Notes: generated by a model from the sequence alone, not told the origin. Positions 35,078 through 43,884 are shown, counted from the first letter of the stretch. The stretch is 64,000 nucleotides of DNA from Ilyomonas sp965277535 (GCA_965277535.1 OZ255825.1:3782001-3846000); one strand, 5' to 3'. Numbers and translations: made by a program.

Positions 35078-35905
35078 ATGATGAAACATTTTCTTTTATT
35101 TCTTCTTGGCGCATTTGTTTTTATCACTTTTTCATGTAAAAACAGTTCACCTGCTAACCAGGTTCAGACAGATGTAAAAGATACTTCAAATCAGTCAAGT
35201 AAAGTTTTTGCAGTTTATCAAAACGAAATTTTAAAAGATTACGAAACCTGGTATTCTTATTACTACTACCGCATTCATTTATCGCAGGATTTTATCGGGC
35301 TTGATGTTGATTCAAATAAAATAAGTAAAGCATCTTTTTTACAGCAGCTTTCTACCGGAAGTGTTGTTCCTTTTAATATACAAACAAGCGATGATGTGCC
35401 GGTTTATAAATTGTATCCCTTACACGCAACCGACTCAAGCATACAAAGCACAATACAACAAGCAGCACAGAATGAAACGTTCAATTATGAAATGGAAGGC
35501 AAGAAGCTTCCTGACTTTGACTTCACCGACATCAATAACAATCGTTATAATAAAGCCAATACAAAGGGAAAAATAATTGTTTTAAAATGCTGGTTTATCA
35601 AATGTGTTGCCTGCGTTAAAGAATTTCCTGAATTGAATGAATTGGTAAATGAATATAAAAACAGAAATGACATTCTTTTTGTAAGCCTTGCACCAGATTC
35701 AAAAGAAGCTTTGGTTTCGTTTCTAAAAAAGAAACCATTTGAATATGCCGTTGTTCCCGATCAAAGAAATTATATTGATGAGAAACTGAAATTGTATGAA
35801 TTTCCAACGCATTTGTTAATTAATAAAAACGGCACGATTGTAAAAGTTACCAACTCGATAAGCGAGATAATCCCGTTTATCAAAAAAGAAACCGGCAAAT
35901 CTTAA
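35078..35905 (+). CDS. TlpA-like thioredoxin-fold lipoprotein
   Basis: A 275-residue protein with a lipoprotein signal (FVFITFSC) and a C-terminal thioredoxin domain. The active site is CVAC (C176, C179) in LKCWFIKCVACVKEF, and the cis-Pro loop is YEFPTHLLINKNG. The N-terminal 130 residues have no recognised domain. TlpA-like proteins reduce disulfides outside the cytoplasm. It is 33 bp after the YcxB-like gene on the same strand, so probably co-transcribed. Confidence 0.87.
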   Translation: MMKHFLLFLLGAFVFITFSCKNSSPANQVQTDVKDTSNQSSKVFAVYQNEILKDYETWYSYYYYRIHLSQDFIGLDVDSNKISKASFLQQLSTGSVVPFNIQTSDDVPVYKLYPLHATDSSIQSTIQQAAQNETFNYEMEGKKLPDFDFTDINNNRYNKANTKGKIIVLKCWFIKCVACVKEFPELNELVNEYKNRNDILFVSLAPDSKEALVSFLKKKPFEYAVVPDQRNYIDEKLKLYEFPTHLLINKNGTIVKVTNSISEIIPFIKKETGKS

Positions 35906-35967
35906 CCTTCCCAAACGCGTGGCTCACAGCTTTTGCTGGCAGCTTGAGGCTTATAGCTTGCAGCTTA

Positions 35968-36399
35968 CTAACACAACTCCTTCTCCATTTTATAATGTGG
36001 CAGTGATACTTCTGTAAATTCTTTTCCTGTTTTTTTATATTCTAATTTCTCATAAAAACCAATAGCCGTTTTCCGGGCGTGCATACAAATTTTTGTAAAG
36101 CCCCGGTCTCTTGCAATGTTCTCTGCAAACTGCATTAAACACTTACCAATGCCGCTCCGCTGTAAGCCTTGCAGCACTGCCATTTGCCGCAGTCTTACTT
36201 CATGTGCACCTGTTTTGGTAAGCAGGCAACAACCTTCCAGGTGGCCATCATCAAAACAGCCAATCAAAATATCATCTTTTTCTTTCTCCAGTTCTTCAGG
36301 CAAAAATTCTAAATCTAGAGGTTTGCGCAAAATGGCATACCGTAGTTTCACCATTTCGGTGTATTGAGGCGAGCCGTGGTCAATGATTTTAAGAGCCAT
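35968..36399 (-). CDS. GNAT family N-acetyltransferase
   Basis: A 143-residue acetyltransferase. The acetyl-CoA site is QMAVLQGLQRSGIGKCLMQF (about 75-94), with the later FYEKLEYKK. ILRKPLDLEFLPEELEKEKD at the N-terminus is typical of the ElaA/PhnO-like GNAT branch. Soluble. Convergent with the TlpA-like gene; a short word repeat (AGCTTGAGGCTTATAGCTTG) lies in the gap at about 35940-35960. Substrate unknown. Confidence 0.88.
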   Translation of the reverse strand: MALKIIDHGSPQYTEMVKLRYAILRKPLDLEFLPEELEKEKDDILIGCFDDGHLEGCCLLTKTGAHEVRLRQMAVLQGLQRSGIGKCLMQFAENIARDRGFTKICMHARKTAIGFYEKLEYKKTGKEFTEVSLPHYKMEKELC

Positions 36400-36773
36400 A
36401 GCCGGTGTAATTTAGTTGGTAAACAAAGTAAGTTGAGAACCGAAAAACAGGATGCTGCGCGTATGCAATCGTTTATGATATGGAATGGCAGCGTTTCAAA
36501 ATTACAGCGTTTATTTTATTTTTCAGCAAGTGAAAATAATCAATTTGCATTGCGACTTTTTTTTCTGCCAACCTTTTCAACATGGCATAGATTGCAGTTA
36601 CTGTTTGGGTTCTAATAATCTGTTACATTAATTTGAGTAAGTGTACAATAAAACTATACACCCGATTTTGGGATGTTATAAAAACAACTTTTATAACCTG
36701 CAAAAAAACAAAGCAGTTCATTGTTGATTAAACAAAAAACATATTTTTGCCGCCGTAACTAAAAATATTTACA
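36400..36773 (+). promoter_or_regulatory. Upstream region and promoter of acpP
   Basis: A 374-bp gap without a gene. The -7 like box TATTTTTG (36742-36749) is preceded at 18 nt by TTG (36721-36723), a fair Bacteroidota promoter, and gives a leader of about 20 nt. A perfect 9-bp inverted repeat GTTATAAAA / TTTTATAAC (36675-36697, 5-nt spacer) lies just upstream and could be an operator for a lipid-synthesis regulator. The rest shows nothing I recognise. Confidence 0.5.
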
Positions 36774-37010
36774 ATGTCAGACATCGCAACAAGAGTTAAA
36801 AAAATCATTGTTGACAAATTAGGCGTAGATGAAGCCGAAGTAACCAATGAAGCATCATTCACCAACGATTTAGGCGCCGATTCACTGGATACCGTTGAAT
36901 TGATTATGGAATTTGAAAAGGAATTTAATATTTCAATTCCCGACGAGCAGGCTGAGACTATTACCACCGTGGGTCAGGCAGTAACTTATTTAGAAGAACA
37001 CGCAAAATAA
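36774..37010 (+). CDS. acpP: Acyl carrier protein
   Basis: A 78-residue acidic protein that carries growing acyl chains in type II fatty acid synthesis. The phosphopantetheine site is S37 in LGADSLDTVELIM. KIIVDKLGVDEAEVT and the C-terminal AVTYLEEHAK are typical. It is 106 bp upstream of fabF and probably shares its transcript, with a hairpin in the gap. Confidence 0.97.
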   Translation: MSDIATRVKKIIVDKLGVDEAEVTNEASFTNDLGADSLDTVELIMEFEKEFNISIPDEQAETITTVGQAVTYLEEHAK

Positions 37011-37042
37011 GCACTGACAGCAACTTTACTCACATAACACTC

Positions 37043-37089
37043 GAATCCGCCTTTGTTCATACTTTTTACAAGCGTGCAAAGGCGGATTC
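37043..37089 (+). promoter_or_regulatory. Hairpin between acpP and fabF
   Basis: A perfect 13-bp inverted repeat (GAATCCGCCTTTG at 37043-37055 and its complement at 37077-37089) with a 21-nt loop. No long U-run follows, so it may be a partial terminator or a processing site that sets acpP mRNA higher than fabF. Confidence 0.6.
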
Positions 37090-37116
37090 ATTTCATTCAT
37101 AAAAACAGCTTTGCAC

Positions 37117-38370
37117 ATGCAATTAAAAAGAGTAGTGGTTACCGGTCTGGGTGCGCTTACGCCGCTTGGCAACACAGTAACCGATTACTGGAATGGCTTG
37201 CAGAACGGCGTTTCGGGAGCTGACTACATTACGCAGTTTGATGCTTCCAAATTTAAAACCCGCTTCGCGTGCGAAGTAAAAGGCTTTGAACCAACCCAAT
37301 TTTTAGAAAGAAAAGAAGCCCGTAAAATTGACCGCTTTACACAACTTGCGTTGGCTGCCTCTGACATGGCAATGGAGGATGCCGGCTTGCATCAGGACAA
37401 TATTGACCCCGACAGGATTGGTGTTGTGTTTGCCAGCGGCATCGGTGGTATTATGACGTTTCAGCAAGAAGTTATAGATTTTGCCAAAGGCAACGGCACA
37501 CCCCGCTTCAATCCTTTCTTCATACCTAAAATGATATTGGACATTGCTGCAGGCCAAATTTCAATGCGGCACAATTTGCGGGGGCCCAACTTTGCTGTGG
37601 TAAGTGCTTGCGCCAGCAGTACCAATGCCATTATTGAAGCTTTTAATTTGATGCGTCTGGGCAAAGCTGATATTATCCTTTCCGGCGGTAGTGAAGCGGT
37701 GATTTGTGAAGCCGGCGTGGGTGGCTTTAACGCCATGAAAGCAATGAGCGAACGCAACGATGATCCTAAAACAGCAAGCCGTCCGTATGATAAAGACCGT
37801 GATGGTTTTGTGATGGGCGAAGCCGCTGCTGTATTGGTTTTGGAAACGCTGGAACATGCACAGGCGCGCGGCGCTAAAATTTATTGCGAGATTGGCGGCG
37901 GTGGAGCAACGGCCGATGCATTTCACATTACTGCACCACACCCTGAAGGTTTAGGTGCACGCAATGTAATGCTGGCAACGTTGAGCGATGCAGGTATGCT
38001 GCCTGAAGACATAGATTACATCAATACGCATGGAACATCTACACCGCTGGGCGATGGCGCCGAAGTGAAAGCCATTATGAATGTGTTTGGCGATCATGCC
38101 TATAACTTAAACATCAGTTCCACCAAAAGTATGACGGGGCATTGCCTGGGTGCTGCCGGTGCAATAGAAGCCATTGCCTGTATTATGGCGGTTTCGCAGG
38201 ACATTGTGCCGCCTACCATCAATCATTTTACTGATGACCCCGACCTCGACCCCAAACTCAACTTCACATTTAACGTGGCGCAAGGTCGCACGGTACGTGC
38301 CGCTTTGAGCAACACGTTTGGTTTCGGCGGTCATAATGCTGCTGTTATTGTAAAGAAATTTGTAGCTTAA
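37117..38370 (+). CDS. fabF: 3-oxoacyl-[acyl-carrier-protein] synthase II
   Basis: A 417-residue condensing enzyme that extends acyl-ACP with malonyl-ACP. The Cys-His-His triad is C165 (VVSACASSTNA), H305 (INTHGTSTPLGD) and H342 (SMTGHCLGAAG). Length and spacing are those of FabF. ATG 37117 is chosen; TTG 37111 adds two residues. rnc begins 4 bp after the stop, so acpP-fabF-rnc form the common Bacteroidota cluster. Confidence 0.97.
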   Translation: MQLKRVVVTGLGALTPLGNTVTDYWNGLQNGVSGADYITQFDASKFKTRFACEVKGFEPTQFLERKEARKIDRFTQLALAASDMAMEDAGLHQDNIDPDRIGVVFASGIGGIMTFQQEVIDFAKGNGTPRFNPFFIPKMILDIAAGQISMRHNLRGPNFAVVSACASSTNAIIEAFNLMRLGKADIILSGGSEAVICEAGVGGFNAMKAMSERNDDPKTASRPYDKDRDGFVMGEAAAVLVLETLEHAQARGAKIYCEIGGGGATADAFHITAPHPEGLGARNVMLATLSDAGMLPEDIDYINTHGTSTPLGDGAEVKAIMNVFGDHAYNLNISSTKSMTGHCLGAAGAIEAIACIMAVSQDIVPPTINHFTDDPDLDPKLNFTFNVAQGRTVRAALSNTFGFGGHNAAVIVKKFVA

Positions 38371-38374
38371 CGCA

Positions 38375-39091
38375 GTGCAAAAACTAAGCAAGCTGTTACG
38401 GAAATTTTTTAAACCGCGCAAGCCTACTCTACAGGATAATATTCGCAATGTGCTGGGCATAAAACCTGGCAAATTTTTTTTGTATCAAACCGCACTTAGC
38501 CATCGCTCGGTAAAAGAAGGCGCCGACGAAAACAATGAACGGCTGGAGTATTTGGGCGATGCGGTGTTAAGCACCATTGTGGCAGATTATCTTTTCAAAC
38601 GTTATCCATATAAAGGCGAAGGCTTTTTAACCGAGATGCGCAGCAAAATGGTAAACCGCCAGAAAATGAACGATGTTGCGCTAAAGATGGGTATCAAAAA
38701 AATTACTATTTACAACAAGTTTGATAATGCCTTAAAAGGCAGCCAGATTTTTGGCAATACGCTCGAAGCCGTAGTCGGTGCTATCTACTTAGACAAAGGT
38801 TATCTGAAAACCAAAAACTGGGTGCTGAAACACATGGTTATCCCGCACCTGTATGTGGATGATCTGGAACTGATAGATATTAACCTTAAAAACAAACTCA
38901 TCGGTTGGGCAACCAAAAACGGCAAATCACTTGAATTTGAAACGATAGAAGAGCGCCTCGAAAGTGGCAGGCGCGTATTCGTAATTGCCGCAGTTTTAGA
39001 TGGCGAAAACATTGCCCAGGGCAAAGGCTTCAATAAAAAAGATGCGAGCCAGATAGCGGCACAGTTGGCCATTGAGAAGCTGAAGTTGTAA
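38375..39091 (+). CDS. rnc: Ribonuclease III
   Basis: A 238-residue double-strand-specific RNase. The signature NERLEYLGDAVL lies at about 53-64, the second acidic cluster at NTLEAVVGAIYLD, and the C-terminal dsRNA-binding domain at about 165-235 (GKGFNKKDASQIAAQLAIEK). The start is GTG 38375, 4 bp after fabF; no ATG occurs before the conserved part, which indicates translational coupling to fabF. Confidence 0.96.
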   Translation: MQKLSKLLRKFFKPRKPTLQDNIRNVLGIKPGKFFLYQTALSHRSVKEGADENNERLEYLGDAVLSTIVADYLFKRYPYKGEGFLTEMRSKMVNRQKMNDVALKMGIKKITIYNKFDNALKGSQIFGNTLEAVVGAIYLDKGYLKTKNWVLKHMVIPHLYVDDLELIDINLKNKLIGWATKNGKSLEFETIEERLESGRRVFVIAAVLDGENIAQGKGFNKKDASQIAAQLAIEKLKL

Positions 39092-39162
39092 GGCAATTTC
39101 AAACTCTTATCAACGTTTATAACCCAAATTAGATTGTATCCAATTTAACTGCTTACTCTGTT

Positions 39163-40176
39163 ATGATTCCTAAATTCAGTATTCTTTGTTTTTCAATTTT
39201 TTTGTTTACAAGCACTTTTGTTTTTGCCCAAATTTCTATCCATACAAAAGATGGGTTGCCAATACTAAATAAAAGAGCATTGGTAAATAACTGCCTCAAT
39301 TCACTTCATAAAGACAGAAACGATAGTGTGGCTTTGGCAATATGCGATTGCCAGGTAAGCAAGCTTGACAGACGATTTACAACAAAGCAGTATCGGCAAC
39401 ACACGTCAGCTGGCATTGTTGATGTTTCAGCTTTAATTCATGAAGACAGCTCACTGCAGCAACAGATAAACGACTGTTATACCAACTCAGGTAAAACCAT
39501 TTTAATGCAGGCAGAAGGTTTTGAAGATGAATTTATTTCAGATTGTAAGAAAAACATTCGTGCTAACTCTAAGAAAAAATTAGATGAATCAAGAGTTGCC
39601 AAGTTCTGTCAATGCCAGTTGCAGATGGTTAAAACCAAAAAGCTGACTGACGCAGATATGGCAACACTATCTAATCCCAATTCTCTTTTGTTTTTTGAAA
39701 CCATGTACACTTGTGGCGACCCGTTTAAAGACAAAGATGAAAGTAACAGCCAATGGAGTGAAACTTCTGCACAGGATATTACAGGTCCTTTATCAGATAC
39801 GGTTCCTGTTTTGAATCTGGACGGCATGACCTATGTAAAAGTAAAAACCGGAAGCTTGTATCAGTTTTGGTTGTTCGACACAGGTGCTTCCGACTTACTC
39901 ATTAACAACAGTATGGAAGCCAGATTAAAAGAGGAAGGCATGATTACAAACGACAGTTATCTTGGCATTGGTGAATATGAAATGGCAAACGGTATGATAG
40001 ATACTTGTCGCAGATACAAAATAAACAACGTGCGTTTTGGTAAATATTTGTTGAACAATATCGTAATAGCCGTAACAGATAAAGGTAAACGCATCATTGT
40101 AGGAAAGGCTTTGCTAAACAAATTCAGCCATTGGTCCATAGACAACCAAAAAGCCTGTCTCGTTCTATCAAAATAA
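39163..40176 (+). CDS. Exported retropepsin-like aspartic protease with Cys-rich N-terminal repeats
   Basis: A 337-residue protein with signal peptide (FLFTSTFVFAQ). The C-terminal domain has the single-chain retropepsin motif WLFDTGASDLLIN (D239) and the closing IIVGKALLNKFSHWSIDN, so it should act as a dimer like other clan AA proteins. The N-terminal part shows two similar helical modules, each with a lone Cys, a CxC pair and another Cys (NCLNSL to ICDCQVSKLDRRFT; DCKKNIRA to FCQCQLQMVKTKK). The modules may be held by disulfides. Function of the modules is unknown; the combination is unusual. Confidence 0.82.
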   Translation: MIPKFSILCFSIFLFTSTFVFAQISIHTKDGLPILNKRALVNNCLNSLHKDRNDSVALAICDCQVSKLDRRFTTKQYRQHTSAGIVDVSALIHEDSSLQQQINDCYTNSGKTILMQAEGFEDEFISDCKKNIRANSKKKLDESRVAKFCQCQLQMVKTKKLTDADMATLSNPNSLLFFETMYTCGDPFKDKDESNSQWSETSAQDITGPLSDTVPVLNLDGMTYVKVKTGSLYQFWLFDTGASDLLINNSMEARLKEEGMITNDSYLGIGEYEMANGMIDTCRRYKINNVRFGKYLLNNIVIAVTDKGKRIIVGKALLNKFSHWSIDNQKACLVLSK

Positions 40177-40326
40177 GTATTTAGAAAATTCCATCAACTG
40201 CTTTCAGCCTCTGCTTTTTGATATAGCGGATTATTTTTTTAAACTGTAGCCTGCCCTTTATCATTATCTCTCACAAACATCTTTTGAACGAACTATTTTT
40301 GCTTTGATTAATTTAAGAAATCAACT

Positions 40327-41106
40327 ATGCTCACGGTTAAAAATTTAAGTAAAAGTTTCGGTGATAAGAAAATATTGAATAACGTAAACCTTAACATGCA
40401 AACGGGCAAGTGCAACCTCATCATTGGCTCGAGCGGAAGCGGAAAAACGGTGCTGATGAAAGTGATGATTGGCTTGTTTCAACCTGACTCTGGTGAGGTT
40501 TGTTATGATGATCAGGATATGGTAAAGATGAGTGAAGATGAGCGCAAGAACCTGCGTCAGCAAATCGGTATGCTGTTTCAAGGCTCAGCTTTGTTCGATT
40601 CTAAAAATGTAGAAAGCAATGTGATGTTTCCGCTGGAAATGTTTACCAACATGACGTATCGGGAACGGAAGAAACGCGTGAATGAAGTGCTTGCCAAAGT
40701 GAATTTAAAAGATGCCAATAAAAAATATCCCGCAGAAATCAGCGGCGGTATGATGAAGCGCGTTGGCATTGCCCGGGCCATTGTGCTAAACCCGAAATAT
40801 TTGTTTTGCGATGAACCCAATTCGGGGCTTGACCCGCAAACATCAGGCTTGATTGATGAACTGATTCATAACATCACAACCGAGTACAACATGACCACCA
40901 TCATCAACACGCACGACATGAACAGTGTGATGACCATTGGCGACCACATCCTTTATATGACGGATGGCAATAAGCAATGGGAAGGCACGAAGGAGGATAT
41001 TATTTACAGCAAAAACAAACGTTTGAACGAATTTATTTTTGCATCAGAATTTTTGCAGGATGCAAAAGACAAAAGAATTGAAGACGCCGAAGCGGACAAG
41101 AGATAA
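40327..41106 (+). CDS. MlaF-like ABC transporter ATP-binding protein
   Basis: A 259-residue ATPase. Walker A is GSSGSGKT, the signature is ISGGMMKRVGIARA, Walker B is YLFCDEPNSGLDP and the switch His is in NTHDMNSV. SGGMMKR and DSKNVESNVMFPLEM are typical of MlaF/Mkl ATPases that drive lipid transport with an MlaE permease and MCE protein. Those partners are not beside it. TATTTTTG at 40294-40301 is a likely -7 box. Confidence 0.88.
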   Translation: MLTVKNLSKSFGDKKILNNVNLNMQTGKCNLIIGSSGSGKTVLMKVMIGLFQPDSGEVCYDDQDMVKMSEDERKNLRQQIGMLFQGSALFDSKNVESNVMFPLEMFTNMTYRERKKRVNEVLAKVNLKDANKKYPAEISGGMMKRVGIARAIVLNPKYLFCDEPNSGLDPQTSGLIDELIHNITTEYNMTTIINTHDMNSVMTIGDHILYMTDGNKQWEGTKEDIIYSKNKRLNEFIFASEFLQDAKDKRIEDAEADKR

Positions 41107-41113
41107 ACATTTA

Positions 41114-41206
41114 TTTGAACCACAAAGAAACAAAGGACACGAAGGCTCACAAAGAATAAAGGAAAACTTCGTGCAACTTCTTTTCTTATTGACTTAGTGG
41201 TTCAAA
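41114..41206. repeat. Extragenic palindrome, AACCACAAAG family, copy c
   Basis: About 93 bp with ends TTTGAACCACAAAG and CTTAGTGGTTCAAA, and inner words GGCTCACAAAGAATAAAGG and AACTTCTTTTC. It lies between the MlaF-like gene and the XRE/S24 gene. Confidence 0.82.
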
Positions 41207-41223
41207 TGCTTCTAAAATAATTT

Positions 41224-41269
41224 TTTGTGGAACTAAATTAATTAGTATTTTGCGTGCTAAATTAATTGG
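41224..41269 (+). promoter_or_regulatory. Promoter and twin operator of the XRE/S24 gene
   Basis: Two copies of CTAAATTAATTrG (41233-41245 and 41257-41269, 12 of 13 identical) are spaced 24 bp start to start. Each is nearly palindromic. A TTTG (41224-41227) and TATTTTG (41246-41252) with 18 nt between them make a promoter that the copies bracket. The second copy abuts the start codon, which suggests autorepression. Confidence 0.65.
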
Positions 41270-41271
41270 TT

Positions 41272-42030
41272 ATGTCATTTGCCGGAAAAAACCTTCGTTA
41301 TCTGCGCCGTCTTCGTGGCTGGACACAGGAAGAATTTGCCAATAAATTAAAAATAAAACGCTCACTTGTTGGTGCTTATGAAGAAGAACGTGCCGAGCCG
41401 CGTTTGGAAGTATTGCGAGCTATCTGCCACATTTTTAAATTGAGCTTAGACGATTTGTTTTTAAAAGATTTAACTGAAACCAAAGCCAACACCTACTTAG
41501 ATAAACGCCGCGCTTTAAAAACATCAACCGACTCAGACGACAGACGAATTCAGTTTGTGCCGGTGAAAGCTGCCGCGGGTTATCTCACCGGTTATGCCGA
41601 TCCTGAATTTATTGATGAACTCAATACATTCACTTTACCCATGTTGGCGCCGGGGCAGTATCGTGCATTTGAAATTGTGGGTGATAGCATGTTGCCAACG
41701 CCAAGTGGCAGTGTGATTGTGGGTGAAAAAATAGAAGATATTGAAGATGTGAGGAGCAACCAGGCTTACATTGTGGTGTCGAGAAACAATGGCATTGTTT
41801 ACAAACGCATCAATCGCAATGGACGTGTAAAAAACAAAGTGATGCTGGTGAGCGATAACCCGCAATATGAACCATATCCTATCAACACGGAAGACATTGT
41901 GGAAGTGTGGAAAGCGCAGATGATTATTACTAAAGCCTCTTCACAACAGCGTTGGGATGTGGGCCAGTTAGCCGGTTTGGTTAGCAACCTGCAGGAGCAG
42001 GTAACGAGCATGAAAAAGAAGATGAATTAA
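41272..42030 (+). CDS. XRE-family repressor with LexA-like S24 domain
   Basis: A 252-residue regulator. Residues about 5-62 form an XRE helix-turn-helix (YLRRLRGWTQEEFANKLKIK to SLDDLFL). The S24 peptidase-like domain has S139 (VGDSMLPTPSGS) and K178 (GIVYKRINR), the Ser-Lys dyad, and an Ala-Gly in VKAAAGYLTGY as a possible self-cleavage site. It could respond to RecA filaments as LexA or HdiR do. No prophage genes surround it, so it is more likely a host regulator. ATG 41272 is preferred over TTG 41266. Confidence 0.9.
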   Translation: MSFAGKNLRYLRRLRGWTQEEFANKLKIKRSLVGAYEEERAEPRLEVLRAICHIFKLSLDDLFLKDLTETKANTYLDKRRALKTSTDSDDRRIQFVPVKAAAGYLTGYADPEFIDELNTFTLPMLAPGQYRAFEIVGDSMLPTPSGSVIVGEKIEDIEDVRSNQAYIVVSRNNGIVYKRINRNGRVKNKVMLVSDNPQYEPYPINTEDIVEVWKAQMIITKASSQQRWDVGQLAGLVSNLQEQVTSMKKKMN

Positions 42031-42055
42031 AAGTTTTATATTGTTAGAATCATTG

Positions 42056-42089
42056 AAAATGCCTCACTTTGTTGAGGCATTTTGTTTTT
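42056..42089 (+). terminator. Intrinsic terminator after the XRE/S24 gene
   Basis: An 11-bp perfect stem AAAATGCCTCA / TGAGGCATTTT (42056-42066 and 42073-42083), 6-nt loop, followed by GTTTTT. The next gene starts at 42106. Confidence 0.87.
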
Positions 42090-42105
42090 ACATAAATATT
42101 TTATT

Positions 42106-42861
42106 ATGCGCCTTCATTCTCTTCTTTTTGTCATACTCCTCTTTAGCTTCTACGCCTGCACAACATCCACTGCAAATAGTGCAAAAACAAAAGTCGCATA
42201 CAACAACAGCCATCAGAAAGTGTTGATAGAACTGTTCACTTCACAAGGCTGTTCGAGTTGTCCTTCGGCTGACAAACTGGTAAGCAATCTCGCGCAAACC
42301 GATACAGATATAATTGTGCTTTCTTTTCATGTGGATTATTGGGACAGACTGGGCTGGAAAGATGCGTTCAGCAATCATGCTTACACACTGCGGCAGGAGC
42401 AGTATGTGCAGGCGTTTCACGATGAATCGGCTTACACGCCGCAAGCCGTTGTACAAGGCGAGTTTGAAATGGTAGGCAGCAATCGCAGCAGCATTTCGGC
42501 TGCGCTGACTAAAGTGAGAGATGGAAATAACAATGTGCAACTGGCTGCCAATGCAACCTTACATGGCACAACTGTAACTATTCATTATACAATAAATGAA
42601 GCAAAACCAAACCAACAGTTGTTGGCTGCTCTTGTGCAAACGCATACATCAACAGCCGTACAACGAGGCGAAAACAGCGGCGTGCAGTTGGATGGTTATA
42701 ATGTGGTGAGAAGTTTTGAAACGTTTGGTTTTGCGCAAAAAGAAGGTAATGTAAAACTTACTTTGCCTTCGGATCTAAAACAGGACAACGCATCGGTTGT
42801 GGTGTTTGCGCAGGATGCAACTTCCAAAAAAATTGAAGCCGTAACCGAAGTGAAAATATAA
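42106..42861 (+). CDS. DUF1223 thioredoxin-like lipoprotein
   Basis: A 251-residue protein. The lipobox is FSFYAC. VLIELFTSQGCSSCPSADKL, with CxxC, then VLSFHVDYWDRLGWKDAFSN and YTPQAVVQGEFEMVGSN are the DUF1223 hallmarks. The fold is thioredoxin-like, with redox activity assumed but unproven. ATG 42106 is chosen; the longer frame starts at a TTG inside the terminator. Confidence 0.88.
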   Translation: MRLHSLLFVILLFSFYACTTSTANSAKTKVAYNNSHQKVLIELFTSQGCSSCPSADKLVSNLAQTDTDIIVLSFHVDYWDRLGWKDAFSNHAYTLRQEQYVQAFHDESAYTPQAVVQGEFEMVGSNRSSISAALTKVRDGNNNVQLAANATLHGTTVTIHYTINEAKPNQQLLAALVQTHTSTAVQRGENSGVQLDGYNVVRSFETFGFAQKEGNVKLTLPSDLKQDNASVVVFAQDATSKKIEAVTEVKI

Positions 42862-42932
42862 AATGAATATATATTTTCTTACTTTAGTATGAGTGTCTGA
42901 AGATTGCTGTGAAGTGTTTTAAATTTGAAGTG

Positions 42933-43358
42933 GTGAAAAGAATTTTAAGTTGCATTATAATGATTTTCCTAAGTTGGGCTTGCCATAAAAACGGTTGCCT
43001 GACGTTGCCCCAACCAACCGTTTTTGAATTGGTAGATGCAAGCGGAAACAACGTAATTGCCAATGAATCATTGCTTTTTTCTAACATACAGATTTGGGAA
43101 GATGAAGGAAATGGAACTTCAACAGGAATGCATTTCAATTTGACGACTGATTATAAAGTGGCAGTAAAGGCATTGGGATGGTTTAACGGTGTAAAAAATT
43201 ATAAGTTTTGGACTCCCGATACAACTTTTTATTTCTCTGTTCAATCATCAAAGATTGATTCTGCTGGATGCGAGAGTTTTTACCGGATTAACAACATCAC
43301 CTTCCCAAATACCAAAGCAATTCAGGAAACAGGCTTTTATAAAATTACAATCAAATAA
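42933..43358 (+). CDS. Lipoprotein of unknown function
   Basis: I do not recognise the family. From GTG 42933 the product is 141 residues with a lipoprotein signal MKRILSCIIMIFLSWACHKN (Cys at 17). The mature part is beta-rich (VFELVDASGNNVIANESLLF, FYFSVQSSKIDSAGCESFYR) and may be a small immunoglobulin-like domain. No ATG precedes the signal; GTG 42930 and 42909 are alternatives. It is 21 bp before the DUF1648 gene. Confidence 0.6.
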   Translation: MKRILSCIIMIFLSWACHKNGCLTLPQPTVFELVDASGNNVIANESLLFSNIQIWEDEGNGTSTGMHFNLTTDYKVAVKALGWFNGVKNYKFWTPDTTFYFSVQSSKIDSAGCESFYRINNITFPNTKAIQETGFYKITIK

Positions 43359-43379
43359 GATTATCAAAAGTTTGAAGCA

Positions 43380-43877
43380 ATGGAAAACAGACCTCGCATA
43401 ACGCTTCATCTTACCCAATTCGATAAATGGTTGGAAAGGGCAAGTAAGATTGTGTTGTGTGCAATGTGGCTTTTGGTTTTATTCATATTTTCCACATTGC
43501 CTTCCATCGTTCCCATTCATTACAATGCTTTGGGAAAAGTGGATAATTATGGAAGTAAAATAACGCTCTTCATTCTGCCTGTCGTTGCAACGCTTATTTA
43601 TTTTGGGCTGACCAAATTAAATAAGTATCCGCATGTTTTTAATTACATGACAACGATAACGAACGAAAACGCTGAGCATCAATATACACTTGCCACGCGA
43701 ATGTTGCGGATATTAAAATTGGCAATCTTGATTCTTATATCGCTACTTGTTGTGCTGAGTTATCTTGTTGCAAAAGGTTATATCAATGGCTTAGGCATTT
43801 GGTTTTTACCATTTACAATGATTACACTTTTGGCCCCAATCTTTATAGTTGTTTATCAAACAAAACAGAGAAAATAA
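43380..43877 (+). CDS. DUF1648 domain membrane protein
   Basis: A 165-residue protein with four hydrophobic segments (about 25-43, 61-80, 108-128, 137-158). LPSIVPIHYNALGKVDNYGS is the DUF1648 motif (P-x-H-x-N-x-x-G-x-x-D-x-x-G-S). This domain is found in SdpI-like immunity and signalling proteins, but here it stands alone and no peptide-toxin gene is next to it. Convergent with the 43885 gene, 7 bp between stops. Confidence 0.85.
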   Translation: MENRPRITLHLTQFDKWLERASKIVLCAMWLLVLFIFSTLPSIVPIHYNALGKVDNYGSKITLFILPVVATLIYFGLTKLNKYPHVFNYMTTITNENAEHQYTLATRMLRILKLAILILISLLVVLSYLVAKGYINGLGIWFLPFTMITLLAPIFIVVYQTKQRK

Positions 43878-43884
43878 ATTTCTT

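Noticed and set aside
41272..42030. Prophage marked by the XRE/S24 repressor
   Set aside because: No integrase, terminase, capsid or lysis genes are near; neighbours are host genes.
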